The notes under the pieces were generated by a model. The model saw only the letters and a list, made by a program, of their open reading frames with translations, searched no databases and was not told where the DNA came from. A stretch of 64,000 nt of DNA, taken from positions 39,271,593 to 39,335,592 of the forward strand of contig CM036245.1 in NCBI GenBank assembly GCA_020698575.1, read 5' to 3'. Source of the DNA: Bostrychus sinensis. Lineage: Eukaryota; Chordata; Actinopteri; Gobiiformes; Eleotridae. Below, one piece after another: positions 43,609-55,109 of the stretch; position 1 is the first letter of the stretch; each line of letters opens with the position of its first letter. Both the position numbers and the translations under genes were made by a program.

Positions 43609-43974
43609 CAAAGTATTGAGATGAACTTTTGTTATTGACCAAATACTTATTTTCCACCATAATTTGCAAATAAATTCTTTAAAAATCAGACAATGTGATT
43701 TTCTGGATTTTTTTTTTTTCTCATTTTGTCTCTCATAGTTGAGGTAAACCTATGATGAAAATTACAGGCCTCTCTCATCTTTTTAAGTGGGAGAACTTGC
43801 ACAATTGGTGGCTGACTAAATACTTTTTTGCCCCACTGTATATATGTATTTTATCTGTTTTGTACTCAGGACTCTCTTGTAAATGAGATTTCTATCTCAA
43901 TGAGACTTCCTGACAAAATAAAATAAAATAAAACAAATAAATAAGTCACAGTGTTGACTCTATACTTCAGGAAA

Positions 43975-44040
43975 GATAAGATAAAAAAAAACCTTTAATA
44001 GTCCCTCAGTGGGGAAACTGCATTGTTGTCACAGCAAGAC
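43975..44040. repeat. LINE 3'-tail-like scrap
   Basis: AACCTTTAATAGTCCCTCAG followed by TGGGGAAACTGCATTGTTGT resembles a common fish repeat; a related sequence (TACTTTATTTATCCTAAAGG) is at 58305. Function none. Confidence 0.4.
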
Positions 44041-44300
44041 ACTGGACTTAATTTCTTTTCACTGCGCTTCATAGTAAAATGCTCACATGGATGGGGGTGT
44101 AACAATACACTAAAATCACATTTCGGTTTGGTTCAGATTTTTTGAGAGTTCAGTTCAGTACATTTTTGGTACAAAGAAAGCTGAAAACTTGCAAAATATA
44201 TTTATGTCCTACTGTGATGTAATGTAGTAACTGTTAAATAGCTTTCTGTAGCCTGTGATGTCCATGCATCTGTGGTCAGAGACATGGCCACGCACCACAG

Positions 44301-44351
44301 AGGTCACAGAGGTCACAGAGGTCACAGAGGTCACAGAGGTCACAGAGGTCG
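44301..44351 (+). repeat. Five AGGTCA half-sites in direct repeat (DR3 spacing)
   Basis: AGGTCA occurs at 44301, 44310, 44319, 44328 and 44337, each followed by CAG, then AGGTCG at 44346: a 9-bp tandem. AGGTCA separated by three bases is the DR3 arrangement bound by VDR/RXR-type nuclear receptors. It may be only a short tandem repeat. Confidence 0.85.
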
Positions 44352-44389
44352 GTCCCGCAGGATTTTTATAATATGTTTATTGTAAAACT

Positions 44390-44870
44390 AAACCAGGACT
44401 ATTTATTTATTTATTTATTTAAATGGGACAGTGCATATTCATGAACATATAAATGTAAATATGCCAGAATTAGCCCAAAGGCTACTTTACATCTGTAGTC
44501 CCTGACAGGTTAAAGAGATAGAAACAACAAGAGACTACAAGTTCATTCAATAGACATAAGAACAGACTGTCAATGACAATTCATAAAACAGACATGGGTG
44601 AAACAGCACAATAAAACACAAATATAACATACAACACTGAATTTACATAGTAGCATAACATTAATGATCACAAATCTGGTTCCTCTTGAGCCATCGTTTC
44701 AGATTAGTTTTAAATGCATTGAATGTGGTAGAGTCTCTTATTACAGCTGGGATGTTATTCCAGATTTCTGTACCCTTGACTGATAACACTGCTGACTGAA
44801 TGTAGTTCGTCTATAAGGTATTACACAGTCACCTCTAGTAGAGGCTCTTGTTACCCTACCTCTAGTCTAA
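44390..44870 (-). repeat. CR1/Rex1-type LINE 3' end
   Basis: On the - strand, 44805-44690 reads GTEIWNNIPAVIRDSTTFNA then FKTNLKRWLK, the usual C-terminal end of CR1-type polymerases. A 3'UTR follows and ends in an AAATAAATAAATAAATA tail at 44418-44399. Truncated and dead. Confidence 0.65.
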
Positions 44871-45045
44871 ACTCTGATTTAGTCCTCTTAGACTAAATCA
44901 GATCTAAACCAGTTACACCATGACTAAACCAGGACCATACCATGTCTAAATCAGGATTAAACCAGGACTAAACCTGGACTAAATGACGTCTAAACTAAGC
45001 CTAAACCAGGTCTAAACCTGTTACACCAGGACTAAACCATGTGTG
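44870..45045. repeat. Degenerate CTAAACCAGG tandem repeat
   Basis: Words such as GACTAAACCAGGACTAAACC, TCTAAACCAG and GATTAAACCAG recur about a dozen times with irregular spacing. Confidence 0.7.
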
Positions 45046-45293
45046 CATGTGGGTTATTGCTTTAGCTCGATCTGAATAACTTGATAAATGCTTAAATGCG
45101 TAATCTGCTGTGACTTACAATCGGGTGATGTTGTTTTTGGCGCATTAACAAATTGGACGTGTTGCCTGCTGCAGGCCTCATCTCCACGGATCAATGGCGT
45201 CACGTGATTCTCATCTTATCCACTGTCTTTGCCGTCATTTATTTTGATGAAGAAGCCAAAATGATCCCATACAGGAGATCGTAGGGAGGTAAG

Positions 45294-45721
45294 CATGGAT
45301 GTATTACAGAACTGGATAATAAATTACATCACGACCGCCGTTGTTTTCAATAGCTGTACTCATTGGCACGTGATGCCAAAAAAGTTAACTTCCGCGTTAC
45401 TTCCGCATTGTGTGGCCCATAAAGCAGGTGCACAGCTGCCCTCGAGTAAGTGCGGTCTTGCTCCATGGCTAGAGCGGTGACATCACAAACCATAAAAAGT
45501 TATTTTTTAGCCAAATTAAAGATTTCGAAGAGGGAAAAAGTCCACGGTAGGTGCCCTGTCAGCCGAGCATGGGCTGTTTTTGTTTACATTGTGCTCTATG
45601 GGAAAAATCCTTTCTGGGCCGCAAGGGATTTTTCACTGCAGTTCCACAGAGTGGCCACTAGTAAATTTGGCATCAGGGGAGAGGGGGCGGTGCCCTATCC
45701 ACGTCTTATTATACATCCATG
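45294..45721. mobile_element. Non-autonomous DNA transposon, 428 bp (P-like or hAT)
   Basis: Ends CATGGATGTATTA (45294) and ATTATACATCCATG (ending 45721) are inverted repeats. The flanks GAGGTAAG at 45286-45293 and 45722-45729 are an exact 8-bp target duplication. An 8-bp duplication with CATG termini fits P elements; hAT is the alternative. Non-coding. Confidence 0.8.
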
Positions 45722-45729
45722 GAGGTAAG

Positions 45730-47215
45730 AGAGTAATGAACTCTGTTTGCCATGGTAACGTTGCAGGCAGTCCGTCACTTAATAGCGTCTGTGCGGAAAC
45801 TTGCGTATGAATTTTATTTCTGCCGCGCTTAAGCTTGCGTTAAATTATTAAATTTAGTGATAAATACTATCGAAATGGTACACTAGTGGACCGCACCGAA
45901 CATGCCGTATCAAAACGATACACTACAACCACATGTACTGTTACGCTCCTACACATGGAGCTCTCTGAGCAGCCAGCGTATACTATGTCACAATGAATCA
46001 AGGACCTTCTGTCAGCAGACAGCATAAAATCATATTTCAGTGAAATATCTTATCAATTATACACATCACATACCAGTTTTACAGTGTGGTGTTTCAATCT
46101 CAGACCTAAGCTCTCCTCTGTATTACCATAATAAAGCAATTCTCATGCACATGAATTCTATCTACCAACTCAGCCATATAGAACTGCCTGTCACCTCCAA
46201 GAAGCAGCTGTTTGCTTCCTCAAGGCGACAGCACATTAGCACCACACTCATACACTCATCCCAGCGCAGTGGCAACGTGAAAAGAACACCAGCCTCTCAA
46301 TTTCACATACATGTAAGTAGTCAGTACTATACTGAACAACAGAGGTAAAACTAACCATCAGATTAGACAACAATAACATACTGAAGTGTATACAGTCAAA
46401 GCAGCTTTGACACCTTTTACTTTTACTTTATCACTTTTTACTTATGTAAAAGCCTCTTTACTGTCTCTGGGCTCACTGGGACCTACTGAAGATTGGGTTT
46501 CTCACTTGTCTTTGTAGAGAGGTGAATGAAACTAAGTTTTTCAGCTCCTAAGTTGGTAAGTTCCTAAGCGCCACAGAATACAGGATTGCTCAAACATGGA
46601 AATAAGAGACAATACTATTCCGCTATGCTTTTGAGGAAGAAACAACATAATGTAAAAATGTCAATAAAGTTGAGTTAGTATCAGAGGTACTCTTTGAGTA
46701 CCTGACTAAAATTATAGTGATTTTCATCTTTGGTGATTGTTTACTTAGACGTCCTTGAGCTTAGGAGACCAAACAGTGCAGCATCAACACTTAGACAAGA
46801 GGCAGCACTACAATGGCCCCGCTGCAACACGTATGAGGCACAGCCCAGCCAGCTCCTCTCTGCATCAGTGCATACACATGCAGAGACAGGCCATGAATGC
46901 TAGTGGACCTGTATGCTCAAACCTACCTTACATCCTGTGCTCCGTAATGTTTTTTTGGATTAGGGTCTCTGAAATGAATTGTAACAATAAGCCTCAGCTG
47001 GTGGGAGCTGGGAGGATGGGAAAGGTGAATGGACAGTAACTGAAGCAGCACCACTGACAGCTGAGTCAATGCAATTCAATCAGGATTGGCCCCAGAGCAT
47101 GAGAAGCCCAGGGGCAGCACTAAACATAGACCCCCTCCATCTCCTGAGCCTTCAAAGCCAGCTTTCTTCACACTTCAGTTTGTAGATTTCACTTTGGGAT
47201 TGGGTGCACTGAACA
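45730..47215. other. Intergenic, no recognised feature
   Basis: Only short open frames without recognisable motifs. No tandem repeats or element ends. Confidence 0.4.
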
Positions 47216-47217
47216 CA

Positions 47218-47495
47218 ACCACACTGACTCCCCAGGAGTCCACTGAACATGACCACAGTGACTCCCCCAGGGTCCACTGAACTGAACATAACCACAGTGA
47301 CTCCCCCAGGGTCCACTGAACTGAACATAACCACAGTGACTCCCCCAGGGTCCACTGAACTGAACATAACCACACTGACTCCCCCAGAGCCCACTAAACA
47401 TGACCACAGTGACTCCCCCAGGGTCCACTGAACACACAGTGACTCCCCCAGGGTCCACTGAACTGAACATAACCACAGTGACTCCTCGACCACAT
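47218..47495. repeat. 39-bp minisatellite, about 6-7 units
   Basis: The unit is TGACTCCCCCAGGGTCCACT followed by GAACTGAACATAACCACAG. Several units are shortened by loss of GAACT or of the CATAAC part. All frames are open on one strand, which explains the long repetitive open frames; I do not regard them as genes. Confidence 0.85.
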
Positions 47496-48062
47496 GTCCA
47501 TGGCTCGTCTTTCACATTCCAGACTCTATTTGTAGTCTGCTCAAACTGCTAACGCACTTCAGGAGCTGTGTTTAAAACAGCCAGTTCAGAGTCAGATCCC
47601 AAGAATCCAGTAGTAGGGTCCTGGCCCTTAACCCACTCCCCCAGAGGTCCTATAGTTGTATTTATAGAACAACAGTAAAAAACATGCACAGCAGACCAAT
47701 CCTTCAGCGGTGGCAGTGTGGATCAGGAGATGCATAAATGACAAGCAGAAATAAAACAGTGACATTGTGGAGGTACGCAAAAGAGACGAGGTGAGTAGAG
47801 CTTCGAGTGTCTGCTTTATTGTAACTCCAACACAACTGAACAGAAAAAACATTTTTCAGGGTGCAACACCTCTGCTCCCACCCCCTGGACCTCACTTCCC
47901 TTCTCCAATCCTATCAGAACAAAAGAATACATTCCGTGTATGAGATAGGTCTCCACAGTGTCTGCCACAACATAAAAAGTGTCAGTGTCATGGGAAACAG
48001 ACTGAAAATACAGGAAAGATCATATTGAGGGAAAAGAACTGACTTACATCAAATGAACTATA

Positions 48063-48453
48063 TCAGTAGTTCCCAACCTTTTTTGTCGCGTGCATTCCCT
48101 GGGCTTTTTGTCATACCATGACTACCCCATACTCGTCAAAAAGTGCTAATATAAGACATCTGTTATTTGTTTTTGTTTTTTTAAATATTATCTTCATTTA
48201 AACTTAAATTTCATTAAACTCTGAAATAACTATATAAACTGCATTGCATTTACTTATTTTACTATATATTTTATGTTAAGAATAAAAAAAATAGTGAAAA
48301 GTAAACTTTGAACACTTCACAACAAAGAAATAAATAACTCTCAGTTAAACACAGTTTAATATTTAAGTAATATTCTTTAGCAGTGAGACAGTGGAGCTTC
48401 CCTGCAAAGTGCATACTCTTACTCTTACCCCGTACCCCTGGTTGGGAAACACT
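48063..48453. mobile_element. hAT-like element (CAGTRGTTCCCAACC ends)
   Basis: Left end CAGTAGTTCCCAACC (about 48066) and right end GGTTGGGAAACACTG (ending about 48453) are inverted repeats. The right end is followed by AT-rich sequence, but I found no exact 8-bp duplication. Interior non-coding. Confidence 0.6.
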
Positions 48454-49008
48454 GATGTATTTCACTGCCAAAACATTGCACTGACTTTGCAAATAAATGT
48501 ATCAAAAACCAAAAACTTTTTGAACACGGAATTCAGTCAGCACCAAAAGGGCCATAGAGCATTTTTTCCAGCACTGTTCTTAATCAGAATGTTGACTTTA
48601 ATTCCTTTAAAATGTATAACAAGTATATTTTAAAAACTTTTTTTTAAATCTTACAAAAGGTCCAATCAGAGTCCACTTTTTGCTTCTTCTGTGAAATTAG
48701 AAAATGTCACATCCTTTTGGTTCTCAGCCCTCCAGGCAGAACAGTATATTTTACAACTTTGTACCACTAGATGGAGTGTTGAGCTGCTATAGTGCATAGG
48801 CATAAGGTTTTCTTCTAAGCCAGCACTGAAGTGTGGACTGAGCGCTGGATCTCAGGAGGACCATGTGTTGTGAGAGATAAGCTCTTTGCATTTTCAGCAG
48901 ACAGTTGAGACAGCTATGGAGAGTGAATGGGAATCCTGGCTCACACCACACATTTGCATTTACAGCTTGACCAAGAAATGCTCCTGGAAAACTAAAGTTG
49001 TTGATGTA

Positions 49009-50329
49009 AAGTTAGGTCACTGTAAGTATTTGGACACTGAGACAACTTTTGTTATTTTAGCCTTTTTACCAAACCTATTCAAAGTACAGTTATATAATAT
49101 TAAATTTGAGAGTATTCATGTCCAAATTGGATAAAGGGTTTAGGAATTACAGGTCTTTAATTCTAGCAGGATCTTTTTCAGGGGCTCAAAAGTAATTGGA
49201 CAGTTGTTTCAAAAGCTCTTTTATGGGCTACATGGGCTATTTCCCTCAATAATCCATCATAAACTGAGCAGGTAAAACGTCTGGACTTGATTCTAGGTGT
49301 TACATTTGCATTTGAAAGCTGTTTCTGTGAAATCACAACATACAGTATCTCAATGGAAGTGAACCAGATCATCTTTAGGATGGATCAAAAAAAGGTGAAA
49401 GGAGGTCTATCAGTGTCTAGGTCCACTATAACCAGAAGACTTCATGAGAGAAAATACAGAGGGTTCACCACAAGGTGAGACCATTCATCAGTCTCAACAA
49501 TAGAAAGGCCACATTAGACTTGGCCAAAAAACACCTGAAGAAGCCAGACCAGGTCTGGAACAGCATTCTTTGCACAGATAAGACTCAGACCTGTACCTGA
49601 ATGATGGGCAGAGAAAAGTCTGGAGAAGGCTTGGCACACCACATCTGGAGCAGTTTGATGCATGAGCTGCAGAACTTCCAATGGCACTGGGTCACTGGTG
49701 TTTATTGATGATGTATTCTGAAGTGTATAGGGATAAACTTTCTGCTCAGATTCAGACAAAAACCACAAAAATGACGGGCGAAGCTTCAGGTATAACAGAT
49801 GGATAGTGATCCAAAACATACTGCAAAAGCAACCCAGGAGTTTTTTTTTTTTTTTTTTAAGGCAAATAAGTGAGTCAGTCACCAGATCTCAGCTGCATTT
49901 CACTTGTTTAAGACAAAACTTAATGCAGAAAGGCCCACAAGCAAGCAACGACTCTAGACATCTGCAGTAAAGGCCTGGTAAAGCATCACAAATTAGGAAA
50001 CCCCGGGTTTTGTGGTGTCCTTGGGTTCCAGACTTCAGGTAGTCATCACCTGCAAAGGATTTTCCCCAAAGTATTAAAAATGAACATTTTATTCATGGTA
50101 ATGTTCATCTGTTCAATTACTTTTGAGCCCCTGAAAAAGAGACTGCTACACATTAAAGAGCTGTAATTCTTAAACCCTTTGTCCGATTTGGACGTGAATA
50201 CTCTCAAATTACAGCTGAAGTCACCACACTAAACACTATTAATTGTATAACTGTATTTTGAATATCTTTTGGTTAAGAGCTGAAATAACCAAATGTGTGT
50301 CAGTGTCCAAATACTTAAGGACGTAACTG
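49009..50329 (+). mobile_element. Tc1 element, decayed, with ~200-bp TIRs
   Basis: Outer bases AAGTTAGGTC.CTGTAAGTATTTGG at the left and CCAAATACTTAAGGACGTAACT at the right are inverted. Inner TIR parts (AGAGTATTCATGTCCAAATT / GAATACTCTCAAATT; ATAAAGGGTTTAGGAATTAC / TAATTCTTAAACCC) extend to about 49165 and from about 50160. TA duplications are at 49007-49008 and 50330-50331. Transposase scraps: GGLSVSRSTITRRLHERKYR at about 49405-49465 and decayed DDE sequence up to about 49950, with many stops. A 20-base T-run at 49838-49858 interrupts it. Confidence 0.8.
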
Positions 50330-50339
50330 TATGTGATGC

Positions 50340-51194
50340 TTGGGAGTCATTGCAGCAGAATGTGCTGAATTATGAACTCTATCCAGCGAAGTACGGTGAG
50401 GCTTTCTCGCAGTCATATGTTCAATTTGAATGTTGAAAAGTGCAATTGATTTATAATTCCTAAAAGACATTAGAATGAAAAATCTGGCATTTTAGTCTTG
50501 TACCCCAATGTGGACAACATAAGGCTAATTAGTATTTGTCCAGTTGTTGAAGTTTTCCTTAACTTACAATTATTTTAGTTCAAAACAGTCCCTTAGACCA
50601 TAGAGTAAAATAGAATAAAACATCTGCTGTTTTGACTTTGGGGGCGTTCTTGCCAAATAGTTGATGAGCTCATGCACGCCCCTGTCAGTGAAGCACAGGT
50701 ACTGTCTGCCTTAGCTCCACATATGCTCACTCATACGTTTTCTGGACTACAAAAATGTGACACATAATGAAAGTGTCTCCAAACATTATAATAGTGTTTT
50801 ACAGAGAGGCAGTAACATAAAAGTACTGAATGACAGGTCAGTGTGCACGGGACAGCTGGGACAGTGCATTTTTCCTGTGTTTGCAGTTCTGCAGATGCGT
50901 CCTTACATACTCATGTTACATGGTGTGGAACATAAAGGTTATTGTTGTCAAGGTCAGATCACAGCTGATGTTGACAGGGTCATAATAGTCATTTAAAATC
51001 AGACAGAGCATTTTATGTAAAATACAATTTTGGAAATATACAATACTACTGTAAAAACTCAAATAATCCACCTTCAGTTTAACACTACCAGAAGGAGGCT
51101 TTGAGGGACGTTTCTTAATCTTTGCACATACAATGCTGGAGTATGATAGAGCGATGGCATTGAAATGACCTTGACATTCAACCTTATGGTGCAC
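50340..51194. other. Intergenic, no recognised feature
   Basis: No coding exon or repeat recognised. Confidence 0.4.
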
Positions 51195-51202
51195 AGACAA
51201 AC

Positions 51203-51507
51203 CAGGGGTGGTTCTAGACCACTTTTAACTTGGGGGGCCACACTGGGGCCAGCCTTTTTACTGGGGGGGTACATGAGACATTTTGATGTAAACCAACTGG
51301 GACTTATTTTAAAAATAACTGCTATCATCTTTGTAAACATGATAAACATATCTTCCTTCCTTTTATAATGCTAGAATAACCCTTAAAACAAATGTGCAAT
51401 ATATTGTGTGAGTTTCATAAAGCATCTAAGACACTTCAACTAGGGGGCATAGGCTCACAATTACAGGGGCACTGGCCACCCCTGGCCACTCCCTAGAACT
51501 GCCCCTG
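51203..51507. mobile_element. hAT-like MITE, 305 bp
   Basis: Ends CAGGGGTGGTTCTAG and CTAGAACTGCCCCTG are inverted repeats. Flanks AGACAAAC (51195-51202) and GGACAAGC (51508-51515) match at 6 of 8 positions, a decayed target duplication. Confidence 0.65.
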
Positions 51508-51849
51508 GGACAAGCAGGAAAGACTTTTTCTTCACAGTGAAACTTGAGATGTAGTTTTTCAAGTGGTTAAACAGAGCGTTTGGAATCAACAGAAGGTGGG
51601 GTTTGTTCGAGCTCTGAAGCTTTCAGTTTGAAAAGACTCCAACAAGGCTCTAGAGGTAAATCTCTGGCCACTGGCACAGGAAACACACTGTCTGGTCAAC
51701 ACTGGAGTGGTGAGCAGCCTAAAGCTGGTACAGGACACTCAGACCATTGTCTACACTCAGCATGACGTAATTTTTCTTTTTAAAATGTCCCAATGCAGAG
51801 TTAAGCTGTGCTCCAGGTATGTGTCCCTCCCCCAAACCCCACTCCCATT

Positions 51850-52025
51850 GTTGCATACTGTCGTTGTGTCCTTGGGCAAGACACTTAACCCACCTTGCCT
51901 CCAGTGTCTGCGCACACTGGTGTATGAATGTGAGTGTGAATGGGTGAATGGTTCCTTGATGTAAAGTGCTTTGAGTATTGAGTACCCATGAAGGTAGAAA
52001 AGCACTATATAAATGTGACCATTTA
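51850..52025 (+). repeat. SINE copy, head missing
   Basis: TACTGTCGTTGTGTCCTTGG, GCAAGACACTTAACCC, GTGAATGGGTGAATGG and a final GCACTATATAAATGTGACC follow the same order as in the SINE at 42201-42540. The tRNA-derived head is missing. Confidence 0.75.
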
Positions 52026-52300
52026 TCACTTTATACTAGAAAACCTGTTTGCTCCACTCACAAGGAGCTCAGCATCCTTACACAGTTCTTGTATAATAAC
52101 CAGATAGTGTTATAATGTTTCCAAAGCTACTGCCACACATCAGGGCTGTTGTCAGTGAGGCTCAAGGGCTGGAGCCCCTGCTGCAGCACCTCTCCCTTCA
52201 TTTCCTGTACTGAATGTAGCAACCTAAGCACTTTTAGCTGACATATCAAATGGTTTAGACTAAGCGCATATATTTTATTTAAAGAGCTTTTTGTCTAAGT

Positions 52301-52769
52301 CAGGGGTGTCCAGACTATGGCCCGGGGGCCAGATGCGGCCCGCAGACAGATTTTTTATTGGTCCTCGGGCTTCATTCACAATTGGCCCTAATTGCCACAG
52401 GTAGCACTGTTCACTGCAAGGTTGAAGCACAGGTAAAAAACTTGATTTGTGTGAGATGTACCTGGCATTAAGAAAAAAAAAAATTAGCGGTTGGTGGCAC
52501 CAAAAAAAAAAAAAAAAAAAAAAATTAATTATTAATTAAAATATTATGTGCTGGTGCCCAGCTCGGATAAATGTGGGGTTGTCGAAGGGGGTCAAGAGTA
52601 AAACAAATCAATAAAAATATCCATAAGAATGATTCACTGCGAAGATCCCTGAAGGAAAGTGATATCTTGTTTTGTGGTGATGCAAAATAGGGCGCCTCGA
52701 CTGAGTGGCCCTCCTGCACATACATTTTTCAGTATGCGGCCCCCAAGGATAAAAGTTTGGACACCCCTG
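52301..52769. mobile_element. hAT non-autonomous element, 469 bp
   Basis: Starts CAGGGGTGTCCAGACTATGG and ends AAGTTTGGACACCCCTG. Flanks GTCTAAGT at 52293-52300 and 52770-52777 are an exact 8-bp target duplication. Inside are GCGGCCCGC words and a long A-run (52502-52523). No transposase. Confidence 0.88.
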
Positions 52770-52777
52770 GTCTAAGT

Positions 52778-53940
52778 GGTGGAAGCAGAAGGATGCAGAC
52801 TGGACTCAGGGGCCAAGAAGTTCCTGGCAATCTTCAGGTGTGAATGTGTGAACGCGAGTTGCCTTCAACTATTCCCTATGGACCCTGGTGTGAAGAGGAA
52901 ACTGCTTACTCAATATCTGCCCCCTCTAAGGGATCCATATACTGTGTCCCTGCACTCAGTCTACTGGGCTCTGCCAACAATAACCAGAAGGCCCCTCACG
53001 TGCTGCAGAGAGACTTTCAGTGTACAAAAATATGAAGACAGACAAAGTTGTAGCACACTGGTGTGAATCTGAGGGTGACAGTCAGATCATACTGTTCAGA
53101 ATGATCACGATCTTACATAACTGTCCTTCATGTGCAGCCCGGGGCAGCTGCGGGACTGCTGTGCTGTGGGATACAGTGACAGACTAAACTGGGACCTGGA
53201 GGTCTGCCATGGGCACGTATGATACAGACCAACCAATGGGAATAAGCACAAGACACCTCATGCATGTCAGTCAGTGTGACCTTTGTGCGCTGCAAAAGGC
53301 TGAGAAACACAAAAGTGAAGAGCGTAGGCCTAAGAATGTCAGTAAAACAACCACAGCACAACACTGGGAAATGGAGTTTGATACATTCCACTACATAGGC
53401 TGGATGTTATGGGTTTGAGAAAGGATCAACTTGCAGACAGACCAATTTGGAAACTCCTGTTTATGCCTGTTTAGTACAGCAGCGAAGCTAGAACTGCTGC
53501 TCTCACTAACAGCTCTCATGCAGTTAATTAACATTTAAAACAGTCAAAACGTATGTTTGGCTGTCCATGAAGTCCCTGCTAAAACTGAAGTCCTCTGTAA
53601 GAGACAGATAAGACCATAGAATCCTTTTTATGCAGGAGGAAGCAGACCATCAGCAGACACATGCGTTGCATAGCTGTGTAACACTGAAACCTTATGATGT
53701 AATCTAAAACAACGGTTATGGCATCACTAAATATGACTCCGGGGAACACTTACGAAACACTGACGACTGAGTGGATGCACAAGCACCTTAGTCATACGGC
53801 CTACTTTAGCATGTTGTGATCTGAAATGTGCATTATAATAATGCATAGGGAATGAGGCATCAGGCGAAGTCAGTGGGACACAGTGCTGTGAGTGGAACAG
53901 ACTTGTGCAGTGGATATGAAAGAGGAGCTGAAGGCTGCCC
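52778..53940. other. ckm upstream region
   Basis: Non-coding. A MEF2-like CTAAATATGA is at 53727-53736. Nothing else is recognised with confidence. Confidence 0.4.
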
Positions 53941-53949
53941 AGAGCACTG

Positions 53950-54118
53950 CAGCTGTTGCTGTGTCTCGGTTGTGATGTTGGTTGTTGCCTTTTACAAACT
54001 CACCCCGGCATCAAAGACCCTCCTTGACCAATCACAGGAGGGGTCCCTATGCCTTGCGGGCCAATGGAAATGGAGACTGGGGTATAAATGTTAAGTGCAT
54101 GACCTAGCAGAGTTGGGC
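53950..54118 (+). promoter_or_regulatory. ckm: ckm core promoter
   Basis: TATAAA at 54083-54088 lies about 100 bases before a donor (GAGCAG|GTAAAA at 54185/54186) that ends a plausible non-coding first exon. CCAAT boxes are at 54028-54032 and 54061-54065 and an E-box CAGCTG at 53950-53955, elements expected of a muscle creatine kinase promoter. The TSS should be near 54112-54118. The first intron would run 54186-55089, to the acceptor TTCTTAAAG. Confidence 0.7.
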
Positions 54119-55109
54119 GACCCCTACATTTGGTGGACAGGATCTGATCCCGGGATCTGTTACCTCATTCTTTCTTCCTGAGCAGGTAAAATCTGTAGTG
54201 ACTTTTGCCATGAAGCCATGAAAATGTGTTGTTGTTTAGCTCCTGCTCAGCTCTTGCAAAAGGTTTGTCATGTTCCAGCTGACCTGGATTCTTGGATTCT
54301 TCTTTGAATGCTCGGATGGAATCTACTTTGTTCTTTCGTGTGTTTCTGAGATAGTTGGGCTATGGGACTTGGGCTTTGTAGGCTCTCATGTAGATAGCTC
54401 TTACAGGAGAGCCGTGGAACAGCTGCTGCTGACGCCAGCAGGAGGTGCTGGACATGTGCTCTTCACATGAGTCAAGCCTGATTTAGTCTGACCTTTAGGT
54501 GGAACAGGTGTCAGGGGGTCACCACCCACAGCACTGCCTCCCACTGCTCCACAAGCATGTGAGCAGGGCTAGACTGAATTTTACTGAATTTTAGACTGAG
54601 GCTGCACATAACGGAGGAATCCCTAATCTATTCAAAAGCAAAAGTCTTTCCATTTTTTAAGAGTTTATGTGAGGCTCTTTGCTGTACCTACCTGCAGGGA
54701 GAGCAGGAGGGACATCCACACAGCAGTAATATGGCAAATGCACAGAGACACACATCAACAGCCAGAGGCCGCAAGAGAGATAAGGACAGAAGGAAAATGA
54801 AAAGGTGCCTGACAGTTTCCAGACACATCATTGATAAGGCACTGGAAAAACGCTGAGAACTACCTGTAAAAAAAGATGGAGGCCCACACATTTTGACATT
54901 AGCATCGTCCTACATGAACTATTCTATATGAGCTATGTTTCCTAGTGCAGAACAGAATGTTAGATGATGATGTTTGATGGTTGATATGTTTGATGGACGG
55001 GAGATGTGTTGGGTCTGGATGCTGAGGGTTGCTGGGGATCAATGTGATGCTTCTGTAGTGATTGTTTGTTTGTTTGTTTTTTCTTAAAGACGGAGTAAGA
55101 ATCGCAGCC

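Larger units (their letters stand above)
41911..43838 (+). mobile_element. Tc1 transposon, near-complete, with ~200-bp TIRs
   Basis: The ends CAGTGGGGCAAAAAAAGTAT (41911) and its complement (ending 43838) are flanked by TA duplications. The inverted repeats extend about 200 bases inward (to about 42112 and from about 43638) with few differences, so insertion was recent relative to the other copies here. A SINE (42201-42540) sits between the left TIR and the transposase gene. The transposase gene is essentially open. Confidence 0.95.
41700..43945 (+). mobile_element. CR1/Rex-type LINE 3' end split by a Tc1 insertion
   Basis: 41735-41870 encodes the C-terminal end typical of CR1/L2 polymerases (FRYYAPHLWNTLTKQLNLS, then LEKFKTLVTS). 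After the Tc1 element (41911-43838) the 3'UTR continues: TACTCAGGACTCTCTTG, GATTTCTATCTCAATGAGAC and an AAATAAAATAAAATAAAAC tail at 43915-43935. The target TA is duplicated at 41909-41910 and 43839-43840. Confidence 0.7.

Noticed and set aside
47152..47515. Several long overlapping open frames with repeated Trp-Ser/Thr-Pro units
   Set aside because: They are translations of the 39-bp minisatellite, whose unit length is divisible by three and lacks stops; there is no start context, splice sites or homology.
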